Both the position numbers and the translations under genes were made by a program. Source: Coprococcus sp. (GTDB lineage Bacteria; Bacillota_A; Clostridia; Lachnospirales; Lachnospiraceae). Taken from it: a stretch of DNA of 64,000 bases. Positions 1-8,720 of the stretch are shown one piece after another (position 1 is the stretch's first letter; each line of letters starts with the position of its first letter). The notes beneath the pieces were generated by a model, which was given only the letters and a program-made list of their open reading frames with translations, did no database searches and was not told the DNA's origin. Location: positions 1 through 64,000 of the forward strand of contig JAGANU010000008.1 of assembly GCA_017624085.1 (NCBI GenBank). Direction: 5' to 3'.

Positions 1-114
1 AGAATTATTGGCACAAATATCTGAATTAATTGCTCTACAGCCATATGTCTGTATCTCTGTATCTAATTTATTTAGTGGTGCTGAAAAGGGCGCCTTTAAT
101 TCTTTTTCTGTCAT
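1..114 (-). CDS. Partial ORF downstream of hsdM, cut by the window edge
   Basis: An ATG at 112-114 opens a frame that stays open for all 38 codons to the window edge. The product begins MTEKELKAPFSAPLNKLDTE. It starts 45 bases after the hsdM stop on the same strand, so it is probably co-transcribed. An in-frame TAG sits immediately before the ATG, and a weak AGGG lies about nine bases upstream. The position is where an hsdS specificity gene would often lie, but these residues do not look like the start of an HsdS protein to me. Product unknown; a chance open frame is possible. Confidence 0.35.
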   Translation of the reverse strand, partial: MTEKELKAPFSAPLNKLDTEIQTYGCRAINSDICANNS

Positions 115-159
115 CTACATCATCCCTACAAATCCGAATCTGTATTTCCTTTCTTTACA

Positions 160-1620
160 TTAAATTCCTAGCAGCTTCTTCAATTCAGACATATTTTGTT
201 GTATGTCTTTCTCAATTTCTTCTATTCTTCCAACAATAGTCTCTGTTGATTCGTACTCTACCTTTTCATATACAATTTCCTTGTATTTATTGATTGAAAG
301 GTCATAATCATTTGATACGATATCGGCAAGTGGAACCATAAAGCTTTGCTCTGTTCTGCTCCTATCCACCTCTTTTTCAAGGTTACTAAATCGTTCTATA
401 ATATCAGGAATATCATTGTCTGCAATTTCCTGACGTTTATCATCAAGACTATAACCATCAGCCTTCATATCGTAGAACCATACATTATCGGTTCCTCCGC
501 TACCAGTTTTTGTAAATATAAGTATTGCAGTTGATACTCCTGCATAGGGTTTAAACACTCCGCTAGGCATTGATATTACTGCTTCGAGTTTATTTTTCTC
601 TATTATTTCCTTCCTGATTTGCTTATGGGCGTTACTTGATCCAAACAATACTCCATCAGGTACAATTACAGCTGCTCTTCCACCTTTCTTAAGAATACGA
701 AGAAATAATGCAAGGAATAATAGCTCCGTCTTCTTTGTCTTTGTTGTTCTTAAAAGGTCTGCTGATGTTGCCTCATAGTCCAAACTTCCCTTAAATGGAG
801 GATTTGCAAGGACAAGAGTGTACTTCTCCACATCCTTGTTTGCCTCAGATAAGCTATCTCTATAAGAGATGTTCGGATTGTCAACACCATGTAAAAGCAT
901 ATTCATGGCTCCTATTCGAAGCATTGTTCTATCCATATCATTTCCATAGAACATGGTATTGTTAAAGTGCTCTCTTAGCTTTGCATTTAATAGCATATCT
1001 CCATGATTTTTTCTCAGATAATCTTGTGCTTCAATAAGGAATCCTGCACTGCCCATTGCCGGGTCAATTATGATATCATCCGGCTGTGGTTTAACAAGTG
1101 CAACTATCATCTTAATAATGTGACGAGGTGTTCGAAACTGTCCATTCGTACCGGCAGTTGCTACCTTAGACAGAAGATACTCATACAGATCGCCCTTTGA
1201 ATCTTCATCCCCAAGCTCTAGCTTATCAATTCCGTCTACAATCTTTGTAAGCATAGCTCCTGTAGGAATCTTGAATATGGCATCTCCCATATATCGGCTA
1301 TATGCGGAATCACCGTCCTGATGAAGATTCTTAATAAACGGAAAAACCTCATTCATAACTAGCTCATACATCTCATCGGCGGATCCTAGGTTCTTAAACC
1401 TACTCCATCTATATTTCTGACAATCACCAGGAAATAACGATTCATATGAAACGCCAAGAAAATTTGCTTCATTCTCCTTTGTTGTTTCAACATCATCAAG
1501 CTGTTTAATAAACAATAAATATGTAAACTGCTCTATTACATCTAATGGATTAGTGATTCCACCTGTCCAAAATGTTTCCCAAATTCTGTCAATCTTATTT
1601 CTCAGTTCTCCTGTTATCAT
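160..1620 (-). CDS. hsdM: Type I restriction-modification DNA methyltransferase subunit (HsdM)
   Basis: N6-adenine DNA methylase subunit of a type I restriction-modification system; it methylates the target sequence when bound to a specificity subunit. The S-adenosylmethionine motif DPAMGSAGF is at about residues 186-194 and the catalytic NPPF motif at 273-276; an HsdM N-terminal helical domain precedes them and a coiled-coil-like tail ends the protein. At 486 aa it is a normal length for the family. I start it at the ATG at 1618-1620 rather than the upstream in-frame start, because GGAGGTAC sits directly before it. Neither hsdR nor a recognisable hsdS is visible; both may lie beyond position 1. 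A sigma-70-type promoter and a palindrome lie upstream (1680-1713). Confidence 0.93.
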   Translation of the reverse strand: MITGELRNKIDRIWETFWTGGITNPLDVIEQFTYLLFIKQLDDVETTKENEANFLGVSYESLFPGDCQKYRWSRFKNLGSADEMYELVMNEVFPFIKNLHQDGDSAYSRYMGDAIFKIPTGAMLTKIVDGIDKLELGDEDSKGDLYEYLLSKVATAGTNGQFRTPRHIIKMIVALVKPQPDDIIIDPAMGSAGFLIEAQDYLRKNHGDMLLNAKLREHFNNTMFYGNDMDRTMLRIGAMNMLLHGVDNPNISYRDSLSEANKDVEKYTLVLANPPFKGSLDYEATSADLLRTTKTKKTELLFLALFLRILKKGGRAAVIVPDGVLFGSSNAHKQIRKEIIEKNKLEAVISMPSGVFKPYAGVSTAILIFTKTGSGGTDNVWFYDMKADGYSLDDKRQEIADNDIPDIIERFSNLEKEVDRSRTEQSFMVPLADIVSNDYDLSINKYKEIVYEKVEYESTETIVGRIEEIEKDIQQNMSELKKLLGI

Positions 1621-1684
1621 ATGTACCTCCAGTCCAACTCTATTGCACTTCAGCATAGTAAATTGTCATATCCACATATTTGTA

Positions 1685-1713
1685 ATTATATTACAATCCG
1701 TGATTTTTTCCAA
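1685..1713 (-). promoter_or_regulatory. Promoter of hsdM
   Basis: On the minus strand, TTGGAA (1708-1713) and TATAAT (1685-1690) are separated by exactly 17 bases, about 65 bases before the hsdM start. A perfect inverted repeat, TTGTAAT-n3-ATTACAA (1680-1696), covers the -10 box and could be an operator. The motif match is good, but there is no experimental support. Confidence 0.6.
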
Positions 1714-1740
1714 CTTCTGAATATAATTAAACATCAATAC

Positions 1741-1784
1741 AAAAAGGATGCACACCATATCATCCTGTGACACAGTATGCATCC
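1741..1784 (-). terminator. Rho-independent terminator after the thioesterase gene
   Basis: On the minus strand, GGATGCA (1778-1784) pairs with TGCATCC (1746-1752), followed at once by TTTTTGT. It lies 30 bases after the stop of the thioesterase gene and before the hsdM promoter, so it separates the two units. The loop is long (25 bases). Confidence 0.65.
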
Positions 1785-1814
1785 CGCTTTTATCCGAAAA
1801 CACAACTATATAAA

Positions 1815-2273
1815 TTACCTTCCCATCTGCCTCCTAAGCTCTCTCCTCTTTCTTGCCAGTTCATTTTCCTCTATCTCTTCTTCACTTTCAAGAACAAGCC
1901 CCGGCAGCTTCGCAGGTTTTCCATCGTCATCAAGGCCCACCATTGTAAGGTATGCCCTGTTTACAAGCTCTCTATCACCACTTATGTGCTCAACAAAGGA
2001 TTCCACCTTGATTTCCATTGAAGTGTTTCCTACATAGGTTATCTTGCCGATGATTACTATCACATCCCGCATGCGGGCTGCGCTAAGAAAGCTCAAGTTA
2101 TCCACGGAAGCGGTTGTAACATTCATATTGGCATGGCGCTTGGCAACGATAACCGCTGCCTCATCTATCCATGCCATAAGTGTTCCGCCGAAGAGTCTCT
2201 TGGCACTGTTAAGGTCTGTAGGCCTTACTACATGGGCAATCTCAACCATAGAATCCGATACTTTTTTATCCAT
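1815..2273 (-). CDS. Acyl-CoA thioesterase (hotdog fold, YciA-like)
   Basis: Predicted cytosolic acyl-CoA thioesterase, hydrolysing acyl-CoA to free acid and CoA. The hotdog-helix signature FGGTLMAWIDEAA is at about residues 28-40, with the usual 'ATASVDNLSFL'-type strand just after it. The 152 aa length fits single-domain acyl-CoA hydrolases. The C-terminal 25 residues are highly charged and helical. It is monocistronic, with its own terminator at 1741-1784. ATG start at 2271-2273; AGGAG lies slightly far upstream (about 11 bases). Substrate chain length cannot be told from sequence. Confidence 0.88.
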   Translation of the reverse strand: MDKKVSDSMVEIAHVVRPTDLNSAKRLFGGTLMAWIDEAAVIVAKRHANMNVTTASVDNLSFLSAARMRDVIVIIGKITYVGNTSMEIKVESFVEHISGDRELVNRAYLTMVGLDDDGKPAKLPGLVLESEEEIEENELARKRRELRRQMGR

Positions 2274-2372
2274 AAACCTTCTGTCTCCTATATTTTACCT
2301 TATATCTGAAAGCTTACCGGCATCCGGCACATAGCTGTTGCTCATTATCTGCGCCGATAGCCACATCTTATT

Positions 2373-2588
2373 CTAGCACCTCGCCCACGCCTTAAGCTGA
2401 GCCTCTGATGGGTCATCATTCATAACCTTCGCATCCACAATCTCTGCTCCGTCACTTAAGAAAGGCATTAGCTTCTCCGCAGTTTTTCCTATACTGCTGG
2501 AGTCCGAGGTAGCAAACAGAAACAGCTTCTCAGCGAGCTTCTTCGTCACGCCGGTTGCAGAAAAATATGCTACAAGCTTATTACTCAT
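2373..2588 (-). pseudogene. Flavodoxin remnant with internal in-frame deletion
   Basis: The 71 codons read as the two ends of a flavodoxin joined together. Residues 1-22 (YFSATGVTKKLAEKL) are the FMN phosphate-binding loop and first helix. From about residue 23 the text jumps to the C-terminal part of the fold (LFATSDSSSIGKTAEKL, then AEIVDAKVMND and SEAQLKAWA). About 80 residues of the central sheet and the isoalloxazine-binding loops of a ~150-residue flavodoxin are missing, yet the frame is kept. It has an ATG and a good upstream GGAGG (GGAGGGATCGTT). The product could hardly bind FMN, so I call it a pseudogene. It ends 15 bases before the thioesterase region's unannotated gap. Confidence 0.78.
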
Positions 2589-2603
2589 AACGATCCCTCC
2601 ATA

Positions 2604-3683
2604 TTATTTGTCTTTCTTGGCATAATATGCTTTCTTGTCCTCGTACATACGCTGGTCTACCAGGACTGTCATGTCATGAACAGACAGCTTTACATCCACC
2701 CCACTGTTTACAAAGCCACTGGCTATAGCAAGCTTTTGGACTTTCTCACTTTTGTAGCTGTCTACGGCTTCCTTAAACAGCTGCTTTAGCCGAGCCTCCT
2801 GCTCCTGCGTGACAGAAAGTATAGCCATGAACTCATCACCGCCGGTTCGAAATATCCGGCCATATTCATCAAAACACTTCTTCATACAACTGGCAGCTCC
2901 CACAAGCAGCTCGTCACCATACTCATGTCCCTTTGTATCGTTAATAGCCTTTAGTCCATTTACATCCATGGCAACAATAACAAGATTGTTTGGAATTCCG
3001 TTTTTCTCCATATCAAGAAGCTCATCCTCATAAGCTCTTCGATTAAGAAGACCTGTCAGCTTGTCATGAAAGCTCATTTTCCTGATAATCTCTGTCTGGA
3101 TTAGATTATTTATCCTGATTGGAATAATAATCATGATGGTCAGAATAGATACGAACAGAAAGCTTATTCCATTCCATATATCAATGTATGCAATTTCAGC
3201 TGACTTAAACATATAGACAAACACACAAAATACGGCAACAAACACACTCTGACTTATGATCAAACCAAGAGGACGCTGGGCAAACAAAAGAGGAAGCATC
3301 AAGAGCACTCCAATATAAGTTACTGCAGGCATATCCCGATGGTTTAATGTTAGCATTATTGCCACAAAATGTAGAACCGCAGAAAAGGTATAAATATACA
3401 CCTTATGTATGGAAGCCTCCTTGCCCCGAAGCTTACAGGTAACCTTCTGACTTACAAGTAGTGCCACACATACTAAGGCAGTCAATAAATAAATTATCGT
3501 ATTTGCTTGTGCAAAGTCTGATGATACTGAACTTAATATACCAAGCGCCGCAAATATAGCTGCCGCAAATGATGTATAAATCGTCAGGCTACGTACATCT
3601 TTTTCCAATATATAATCCTTGTACTCATCATAGATATCCTTCCCAAGGCCACCATATAAAATAGTATTTTTTATTCTGTTCAT
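2604..3683 (-). CDS. Membrane-anchored diguanylate cyclase (GGDEF)
   Basis: Makes the second messenger cyclic di-GMP from two GTP. Six to seven hydrophobic segments fill residues about 35-195, followed by a GGDEF domain beginning DKLTGLLNRRAYEDEL. The active-site GGDEF is intact at residues 281-285. The RxxD inhibitory I-site normally found just before GGDEF is absent (the stretch reads DEYGRIFRT), so feedback inhibition by product at that site is not expected. GGGAGA precedes the ATG at 3681-3683. No sensory domain other than the membrane block is visible. It sits 15 bases upstream of the flavodoxin remnant. Confidence 0.93.
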   Translation of the reverse strand: MNRIKNTILYGGLGKDIYDEYKDYILEKDVRSLTIYTSFAAAIFAALGILSSVSSDFAQANTIIYLLTALVCVALLVSQKVTCKLRGKEASIHKVYIYTFSAVLHFVAIMLTLNHRDMPAVTYIGVLLMLPLLFAQRPLGLIISQSVFVAVFCVFVYMFKSAEIAYIDIWNGISFLFVSILTIMIIIPIRINNLIQTEIIRKMSFHDKLTGLLNRRAYEDELLDMEKNGIPNNLVIVAMDVNGLKAINDTKGHEYGDELLVGAASCMKKCFDEYGRIFRTGGDEFMAILSVTQEQEARLKQLFKEAVDSYKSEKVQKLAIASGFVNSGVDVKLSVHDMTVLVDQRMYEDKKAYYAKKDK

Positions 3684-3875
3684 ATGTCTCTCCCAATATT
3701 AATTAGCTAACCTTATCATTTGAGCTATATCCATATGCAGCGCATGTACACTGCCAATACATACATTATATATCCATAAAAACAAACTGGCAAACAAACT
3801 ATCGAAAAATCCGCATTTCTACATCCCAAATCGTTTATACAAAAGCGTTTTCTCCGTGACCACCCAATTTTGCAC

Positions 3876-3903
3876 AAAAAATAGCCGAATAATCGGCTAT
3901 TTT
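3876..3903 (-). terminator. Strong terminator after tyrS
   Basis: A perfect 11-bp stem (AAAATAGCCGA, 3878-3888, with TCGGCTATTTT, 3893-3903) with a four-base loop and a run of T on the minus-strand exit. It lies 28 bases after the tyrS stop. The rest of 3684-3931 holds no gene I can support. Confidence 0.9.
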
Positions 3904-3931
3904 CTTGTACCACGGATATCACCGTCATTAT

Positions 3932-5152
3932 TTATTTGCTGACTTTTCTGAAGTTCTTCTTACCGCGTCTTACAACAACGCCCTCTCCGACAAACTTCTC
4001 CTCCGGAATAACTGCTGTAACCTCTGTTACCTTCTCACCATCTACAGCTACGCCGCCCTGCTCTACAGCACGTCGGCCCTCATTACGGGATGTAACAAGA
4101 CCGGACTTAACAAGAACTGACACAATATCAATTGATCCATCCTTGAAATCCTCAGCCGCAAGTGTTACTGATGGCATATCTGCTGCAACACCCTTTGAGA
4201 ACAATGCTCTCGCACTCTCCTGGGCCTTGACAGCTTCCTCCTCGCCGTGAACAAGCTTTGTAAGCTCGTATGCGAGAATCTCCTTTGCCTGGTTCAGCTG
4301 ACTGCCCTCCCAGCCATCCATCTTGTCAATCTCCTCAAGTGGAAGGAAGGTGAGCATACGAATACACTTCAGAACGTCTGCATCTGCCACATTTCTCCAA
4401 TACTGGTAGAACTCAAATGGTGATGTCTTATTTGGATCAAGCCATACAGCACCCTTCTGTGTCTTACCCATCTTCTTACCCTCTGAATTGAGAAGAAGTG
4501 TTATAGTCATGGCATAGGCATCCTTGCCCAGCTTTCTTCTGATAAGCTCTGTACCACCGAGCATATTGCTCCACTGATCATCTCCGCCAAACTGCATATT
4601 ACAGCCGTACTTCTGGTACAGCGCATAGAAATCATAGCTCTGCATAATCATGTAATTGAACTCAAGGAAGCTAAGCCCCTTCTCCATACGCTGCTTGTAG
4701 CACTCTGCACGAAGCATATTGTTAACTGAGAAGCATGGACCAACCTCTCTAAGTACGTCCACGTAATTAAGGTCAAGGAGCCAGTCTGCGTTGTTTACAA
4801 GGAGAGCCTTGTCATCTGAAAAGTCAATGAACTTGCTCATCTGCTGCTTGAAGCAGTCAACATTGTGCCCAATTGTCTCCTTTGTCATCATCTGTCTCAT
4901 ATCAGTACGTCCTGATGGATCACCTATCATGGCTGTACCACCGCCGATAAGAGCGATTGGCTTGTTGCCTGCCATCTGAAGTCTCTTCATAAGACAAAGT
5001 GCCATAAAGTGTCCAACATGCAGACTGTCTGCTGTAGGATCAAATCCTATATAAAAAACTGCCTTGCCGTTATTGACAAGCTCTCTTATCTCATCCTCAT
5101 CTGTAGTCTGAGCGATTAGCCCTCTTGCTACAAGTTCTTCATAAATCTGCAT
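3932..5152 (-). CDS. tyrS: Tyrosyl-tRNA synthetase
   Basis: Charges tRNA-Tyr with tyrosine in the cytoplasm. Class I signatures are present: HVGH at residues 45-48 (HIGH motif) and KMGKT at 227-231 (KMSKS motif). The tyrosine-pocket sequence YMIMQSYD is at about 167-174 and FGGDDQWSN follows at 188-196. A C-terminal S4 RNA-binding domain (about 340-400) completes the 406 aa bacterial type. The start has a clear GGAGGATAAG upstream. A promoter lies in the end of the previous gene (5265-5294). I looked for a T-box leader and found no conserved core sequence in the 120-base leader. Confidence 0.98.
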   Translation of the reverse strand: MQIYEELVARGLIAQTTDEDEIRELVNNGKAVFYIGFDPTADSLHVGHFMALCLMKRLQMAGNKPIALIGGGTAMIGDPSGRTDMRQMMTKETIGHNVDCFKQQMSKFIDFSDDKALLVNNADWLLDLNYVDVLREVGPCFSVNNMLRAECYKQRMEKGLSFLEFNYMIMQSYDFYALYQKYGCNMQFGGDDQWSNMLGGTELIRRKLGKDAYAMTITLLLNSEGKKMGKTQKGAVWLDPNKTSPFEFYQYWRNVADADVLKCIRMLTFLPLEEIDKMDGWEGSQLNQAKEILAYELTKLVHGEEEAVKAQESARALFSKGVAADMPSVTLAAEDFKDGSIDIVSVLVKSGLVTSRNEGRRAVEQGGVAVDGEKVTEVTAVIPEEKFVGEGVVVRRGKKNFRKVSK

Positions 5153-5264
5153 CTTTCTTATCCTCCTGCATTTTATTCATAGCTTTCTATCTATCACGCA
5201 TCTGCAATATATTCCTAAAACTACATAATACGGCTGTAATGGTGACCTTACCACACAGACAGAT

Positions 5265-5294
5265 ATTATATCATTCTATAATGCTTTATGACAA
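5265..5294 (-). promoter_or_regulatory. Candidate promoter of tyrS
   Basis: On the minus strand TTGTCA (5289-5294) and TATAAT (5265-5270) are separated by 18 bases. The -35 box lies inside the last codons of the upstream membrane-protein gene, so tyrS can be transcribed separately from it, with a leader of about 105 bases. Confidence 0.6.
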
Positions 5295-6943
5295 GTATTT
5301 CTTGAAATACCTGCCGCGAGGCCTATCAGGACAAACAGATAAGGAGTCGTAAGTGCCTGATTCAGATTAAAGGCAGCTTGGGCAGCATAGCCGATTATCC
5401 CAAGCATCACTCCCAGATATAGACCTCTATTTGCACTGTCCTCTGACAGCCTTATACATTTGACCATGCTGTATATAGCGCATACTATCAAAAACACATA
5501 TGACAGCAGGCCAAACAGACCTGTAGTAACCAGATACTGTATGTACTCATTGTGGGCGTTGTCATAGATTACCCCCACTACATCCATCATCTCCTCGTAA
5601 TAAGAACCTGACATAATAGCCTTTACTGTCTCATTTCCGTATCCAATTATTTTGTTGACCGGCGAAAAGCCTCTGTAGGATTCTAAAAGTCTGCTCCACA
5701 CATACCCTCTGTAATTTCCCCATGAGTCGTCCATGTGAACCGGGATGACCTCAAAATGTACTCCTGCCCATAATGTCAGTATCCCTACAGCAACAACTGA
5801 TAAAACTCCTATCACAAATGCTTTCTTGCCCTTAACCCTGCAAACAGCTTTTTTCAGAGACAAAAGGATTACTCTTATAACGACTAACATAAAAAGCACC
5901 ATCGTCATTGGTTTGATTCTCGTGACAAATGCACTTATCCCATCAAGATATTCCAGAGAGCTGCCGTCACGCTGACCAACAATTCCTGCCAGTAAAAAGC
6001 CGCCACACACAGCAATCATCACGTCAACAAATCTGTGTAAGGAGCCAAGGCTTAGTGCTGCCACAAACAAGAAGGCAAGAGCTACAATTATACCTGCATA
6101 GGCCAGGTCTGCATTTGTAGATGCCATAGCGGATGAACCGATACATATTGAAGCGAAAGAAGCTACCGGCAGAGCTCTGTCAAGAAACATTTTCGCCTTG
6201 TCCTTTATAGATGCCGTTTCTTTCTTTGATGTTCCTTTTTCTGTGTTTTGCTTTGAATTATGCGATAACAGATATATGCCCATGGCAACCGGCACAAAAA
6301 CACACAGGAAGCTTGCGTATATGTCTATATTGCCAAATGTAGATATGTATATTCTTCCCTGACTTTCTGTAAGTCCTTTTCTAAGCTTAAGGAAATCGAT
6401 ACCGGCGTATTGAAGAAGGGCTACTACTGCAGAAAAAGAGCCGGTGCACAGAAATGTAAATGGTATGATTGCTGGTAGCTTATATCCCCTTCCAAGACAT
6501 ACATAAACCAAATACGCCAATATCATAAATAACAAACCGCAGCGTCTGCCCGACTCCCCGGTATAGGCAGATAGCTTATCCTCTGCGACAATAAACGCAC
6601 ATACATTTGCAAGGAAAAATGCGCACATACATACATCAACAGGCATTATGTTATGTTTTTTTATAAAGCTCGTTATTCCTCTTTCATCTTTTGCTGATAA
6701 CAGTTCCTTCTTTACACTGTAACCCTTTACAGCAGGAAGCTCGGCAACTACCGCCAGCACCATCAATATTGCATACAGACACACTCCCACTTGAAAAGTC
6801 TTATACTTTGTGACTGTAATGTCAAAGTATTTGTCATGCATAATAAGTGGAAATATTACTCCCATATATAGAAGGAAAAGTGTACTAATGGCGTTCTCCA
6901 TCCTTTTTCCATCCTTCATAACCTTGTTTTTCTTGTTTGTCAT
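5276..6943 (-). CDS. O-antigen-ligase-like polytopic membrane protein (Wzy_C family)
   Basis: A 555-residue protein with about eleven hydrophobic segments. A large extracytoplasmic loop between residues about 385 and 460 ends in DNAHNEYIQYLVTTGLFG, which resembles the conserved His-containing loop of the O-antigen ligase/polymerase family (Wzy_C). Members join or polymerise lipid-linked glycans outside the membrane. In a Gram-positive host the likely acceptor is a cell-surface polysaccharide or teichoic-type polymer. No glycosyltransferase neighbours are present, so the substrate is open. The start has GAGGGA upstream. It could be read through into tyrS, but tyrS has its own promoter. Confidence 0.82.
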   Translation of the reverse strand: MTNKKNKVMKDGKRMENAISTLFLLYMGVIFPLIMHDKYFDITVTKYKTFQVGVCLYAILMVLAVVAELPAVKGYSVKKELLSAKDERGITSFIKKHNIMPVDVCMCAFFLANVCAFIVAEDKLSAYTGESGRRCGLLFMILAYLVYVCLGRGYKLPAIIPFTFLCTGSFSAVVALLQYAGIDFLKLRKGLTESQGRIYISTFGNIDIYASFLCVFVPVAMGIYLLSHNSKQNTEKGTSKKETASIKDKAKMFLDRALPVASFASICIGSSAMASTNADLAYAGIIVALAFLFVAALSLGSLHRFVDVMIAVCGGFLLAGIVGQRDGSSLEYLDGISAFVTRIKPMTMVLFMLVVIRVILLSLKKAVCRVKGKKAFVIGVLSVVAVGILTLWAGVHFEVIPVHMDDSWGNYRGYVWSRLLESYRGFSPVNKIIGYGNETVKAIMSGSYYEEMMDVVGVIYDNAHNEYIQYLVTTGLFGLLSYVFLIVCAIYSMVKCIRLSEDSANRGLYLGVMLGIIGYAAQAAFNLNQALTTPYLFVLIGLAAGISRNTCHKAL

Positions 6944-7009
6944 AGTGCTTCCCTCTTATTAACGCCATTCTTTCCATGGTCTAAGTACCATATGTTTTAC
7001 ACCAAAACC

Positions 7010-8539
7010 TTATAAAAGTGGTGAAATCAGTCTCAATAGTGGTCCAAGTATTGTTATCCTGCTAATATTCTTTCTACACCAGGACAGGGTTATCTCCTCC
7101 GACTGTTCAAAGGTGGTTAGCATATCCTTTTTCACATCCTCTATTGCCTCAGTTCCATAGAGTAAGGCTCCGCACTCAAAGTGGTGATAGAAGCTTCTGT
7201 TATCCATATTGATAGTTCCAACAGAAGCAAGCTCGTCATCCATAAGGAGTGTCTTTGAATGGATAAAGCCCGGAGTGTACTGGTATATCTTGACTCCTGC
7301 TGTAAGCAGCTCTTTGTAGCTAAACTGTGTCATCTTATATATATATTTCTTGTCAGGTATTGCCGGAGTAACAATCCTTACATCAACTCCTCTCTTTGCT
7401 GCAAGCTTCATGGCTGTCATGAGCTCATTACATACAATAAGATACGGGGTAAATATATAAATGTAGTTTCTCGCGTCATTTATCATCTGTATATACAGAT
7501 TTTCTCCCTCATTTTCCTCAGAGAGAGGACTTGATGTATATGGCTGCACATAACCAGAGCCCTCCATCTGCTCACACAGCTGTGGCTTGTAATTGCTGTA
7601 GCTTCCCTCCGAATATCTGAAGCAGTTCCACATCTGAAGGAACATCACTGTAAAGCTCCAGGCCGCATCACCCTCAAGCCTTACCCCGCTGTCCTTCCAG
7701 GTGCCAAACCGGTGTACCCTGTTTATATACTCGTCTGCCAGATTATATCCGCCTGTGTGGGCTATTTTTCCGTCAACAACTGTAATCTTTCTGTGATCTC
7801 TGTTGTTAAATATAGTTGCAAAAAATGGAACGACCTGGTTGAAGGCCATACACTTGATTCCGCATTCTTCAAGCTCTCTCCAGTAATACTTTGGAACATT
7901 AAACACTGAGCCTATGTCATCATACATGAATCTGACATCAAGCCCCTGCGCTGCCTTTTTCTTTAAAATGTCCAGTATAGTATCCCACATATAGCCCTTG
8001 TCTACGATGAAATACTCCATAAATATATATTTCTCAGCACTCTCAAGATCTCTGATGAGATCCTCCATAACATCATCGCCCATGGCATAATATTTTACCC
8101 TGGTATTCGTATAGAGCGGAGCATCCACATAGTTTTCCATATACTTACATATTCTGTATGTGTTTTCCCCCTTTAGCTCATCCGATGTTGCATAGCGGTC
8201 TCCCTTAACATTCTCATATACCTCCTGTTGAAGCACTCTCAGCATATTCCTTCTAAGCTTCTTAGGAATGAGTACATGTCCGTAAAACACATACATAAGA
8301 CCACCTAAAACAGGGAATATCAGTATAGGAACCATCCAGGCCATCTTTATCATCGGATTCGTATCCTTTGTTATAAGATGCAGTAAAACGATAACACTTA
8401 ATAGCTTCAATGCACCTGACAGATAGATATATCTGTCCTGCAGAAGTGCCAGTCCAACAATCATGAATGCAGCCTGGAGAGCTACAAGTAAACATGTAAC
8501 AACCATTCTGCTAAATAGCCTGTTAAGCAACTTTTTCAA
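7010..8539 (-). CDS. cls: Cardiolipin synthase (phospholipase D family)
   Basis: Condenses phosphatidylglycerol to cardiolipin at the membrane. Three hydrophobic N-terminal segments (about 14-90) are followed by two phospholipase D HKD motifs: HRKITVVD at about residue 249 and HSKTLLMD at about 427, each with the downstream Gly-Gly or Gly-Thr turn. The product is 509 aa, normal for a bacterial Cls. I prefer a TTG start at 8537-8539 because AGAGGTGAT sits at a proper distance; a GTG three codons upstream would have that sequence overlapping its own start. Downstream the gap to the ligase-like gene is 66 bases. Confidence 0.92.
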   Translation of the reverse strand: MKKLLNRLFSRMVVTCLLVALQAAFMIVGLALLQDRYIYLSGALKLLSVIVLLHLITKDTNPMIKMAWMVPILIFPVLGGLMYVFYGHVLIPKKLRRNMLRVLQQEVYENVKGDRYATSDELKGENTYRICKYMENYVDAPLYTNTRVKYYAMGDDVMEDLIRDLESAEKYIFMEYFIVDKGYMWDTILDILKKKAAQGLDVRFMYDDIGSVFNVPKYYWRELEECGIKCMAFNQVVPFFATIFNNRDHRKITVVDGKIAHTGGYNLADEYINRVHRFGTWKDSGVRLEGDAAWSFTVMFLQMWNCFRYSEGSYSNYKPQLCEQMEGSGYVQPYTSSPLSEENEGENLYIQMINDARNYIYIFTPYLIVCNELMTAMKLAAKRGVDVRIVTPAIPDKKYIYKMTQFSYKELLTAGVKIYQYTPGFIHSKTLLMDDELASVGTINMDNRSFYHHFECGALLYGTEAIEDVKKDMLTTFEQSEEITLSWCRKNISRITILGPLLRLISPLL

Positions 8540-8655
8540 CCCAATCACCTCTGTTTCTCACTTCATTGTATTTAACATTTGTAACACATATACTGATTTT
8601 TTTCAACCTAAACACAATACATATACATAACATGATCACTGAATTTCTCGTATAT

Positions 8656-8685
8656 GAAAAGCCCCCAAACTTATTGTTTGGAGGC
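8656..8685 (-). terminator. Terminator after the 538-aa lipoprotein gene
   Basis: GCCTCCAAAC and GTTTGGGGGC on the minus strand form a 10-position stem with one mismatch and a five-base loop, followed by TTTT. It lies 35 bases after the stop at 8721 and probably ends the export operon. Confidence 0.6.
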
Positions 8686-8720
8686 TCTACTATTTTTATT
8701 AGCAAATATTAGTGTGTTTA

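Noticed and set aside
3725..3928. 67-aa minus-strand ORF
   Set aside because: It spans the tyrS terminator and has no ribosome site.
5153..5275. Possible T-box leader before tyrS
   Set aside because: No conserved T-box core and no leader terminator; only a normal promoter is visible.
8656..8685. Inverted repeat as a possible regulatory RNA
   Set aside because: Position just after a stop codon and a following T-run make it a simple terminator.
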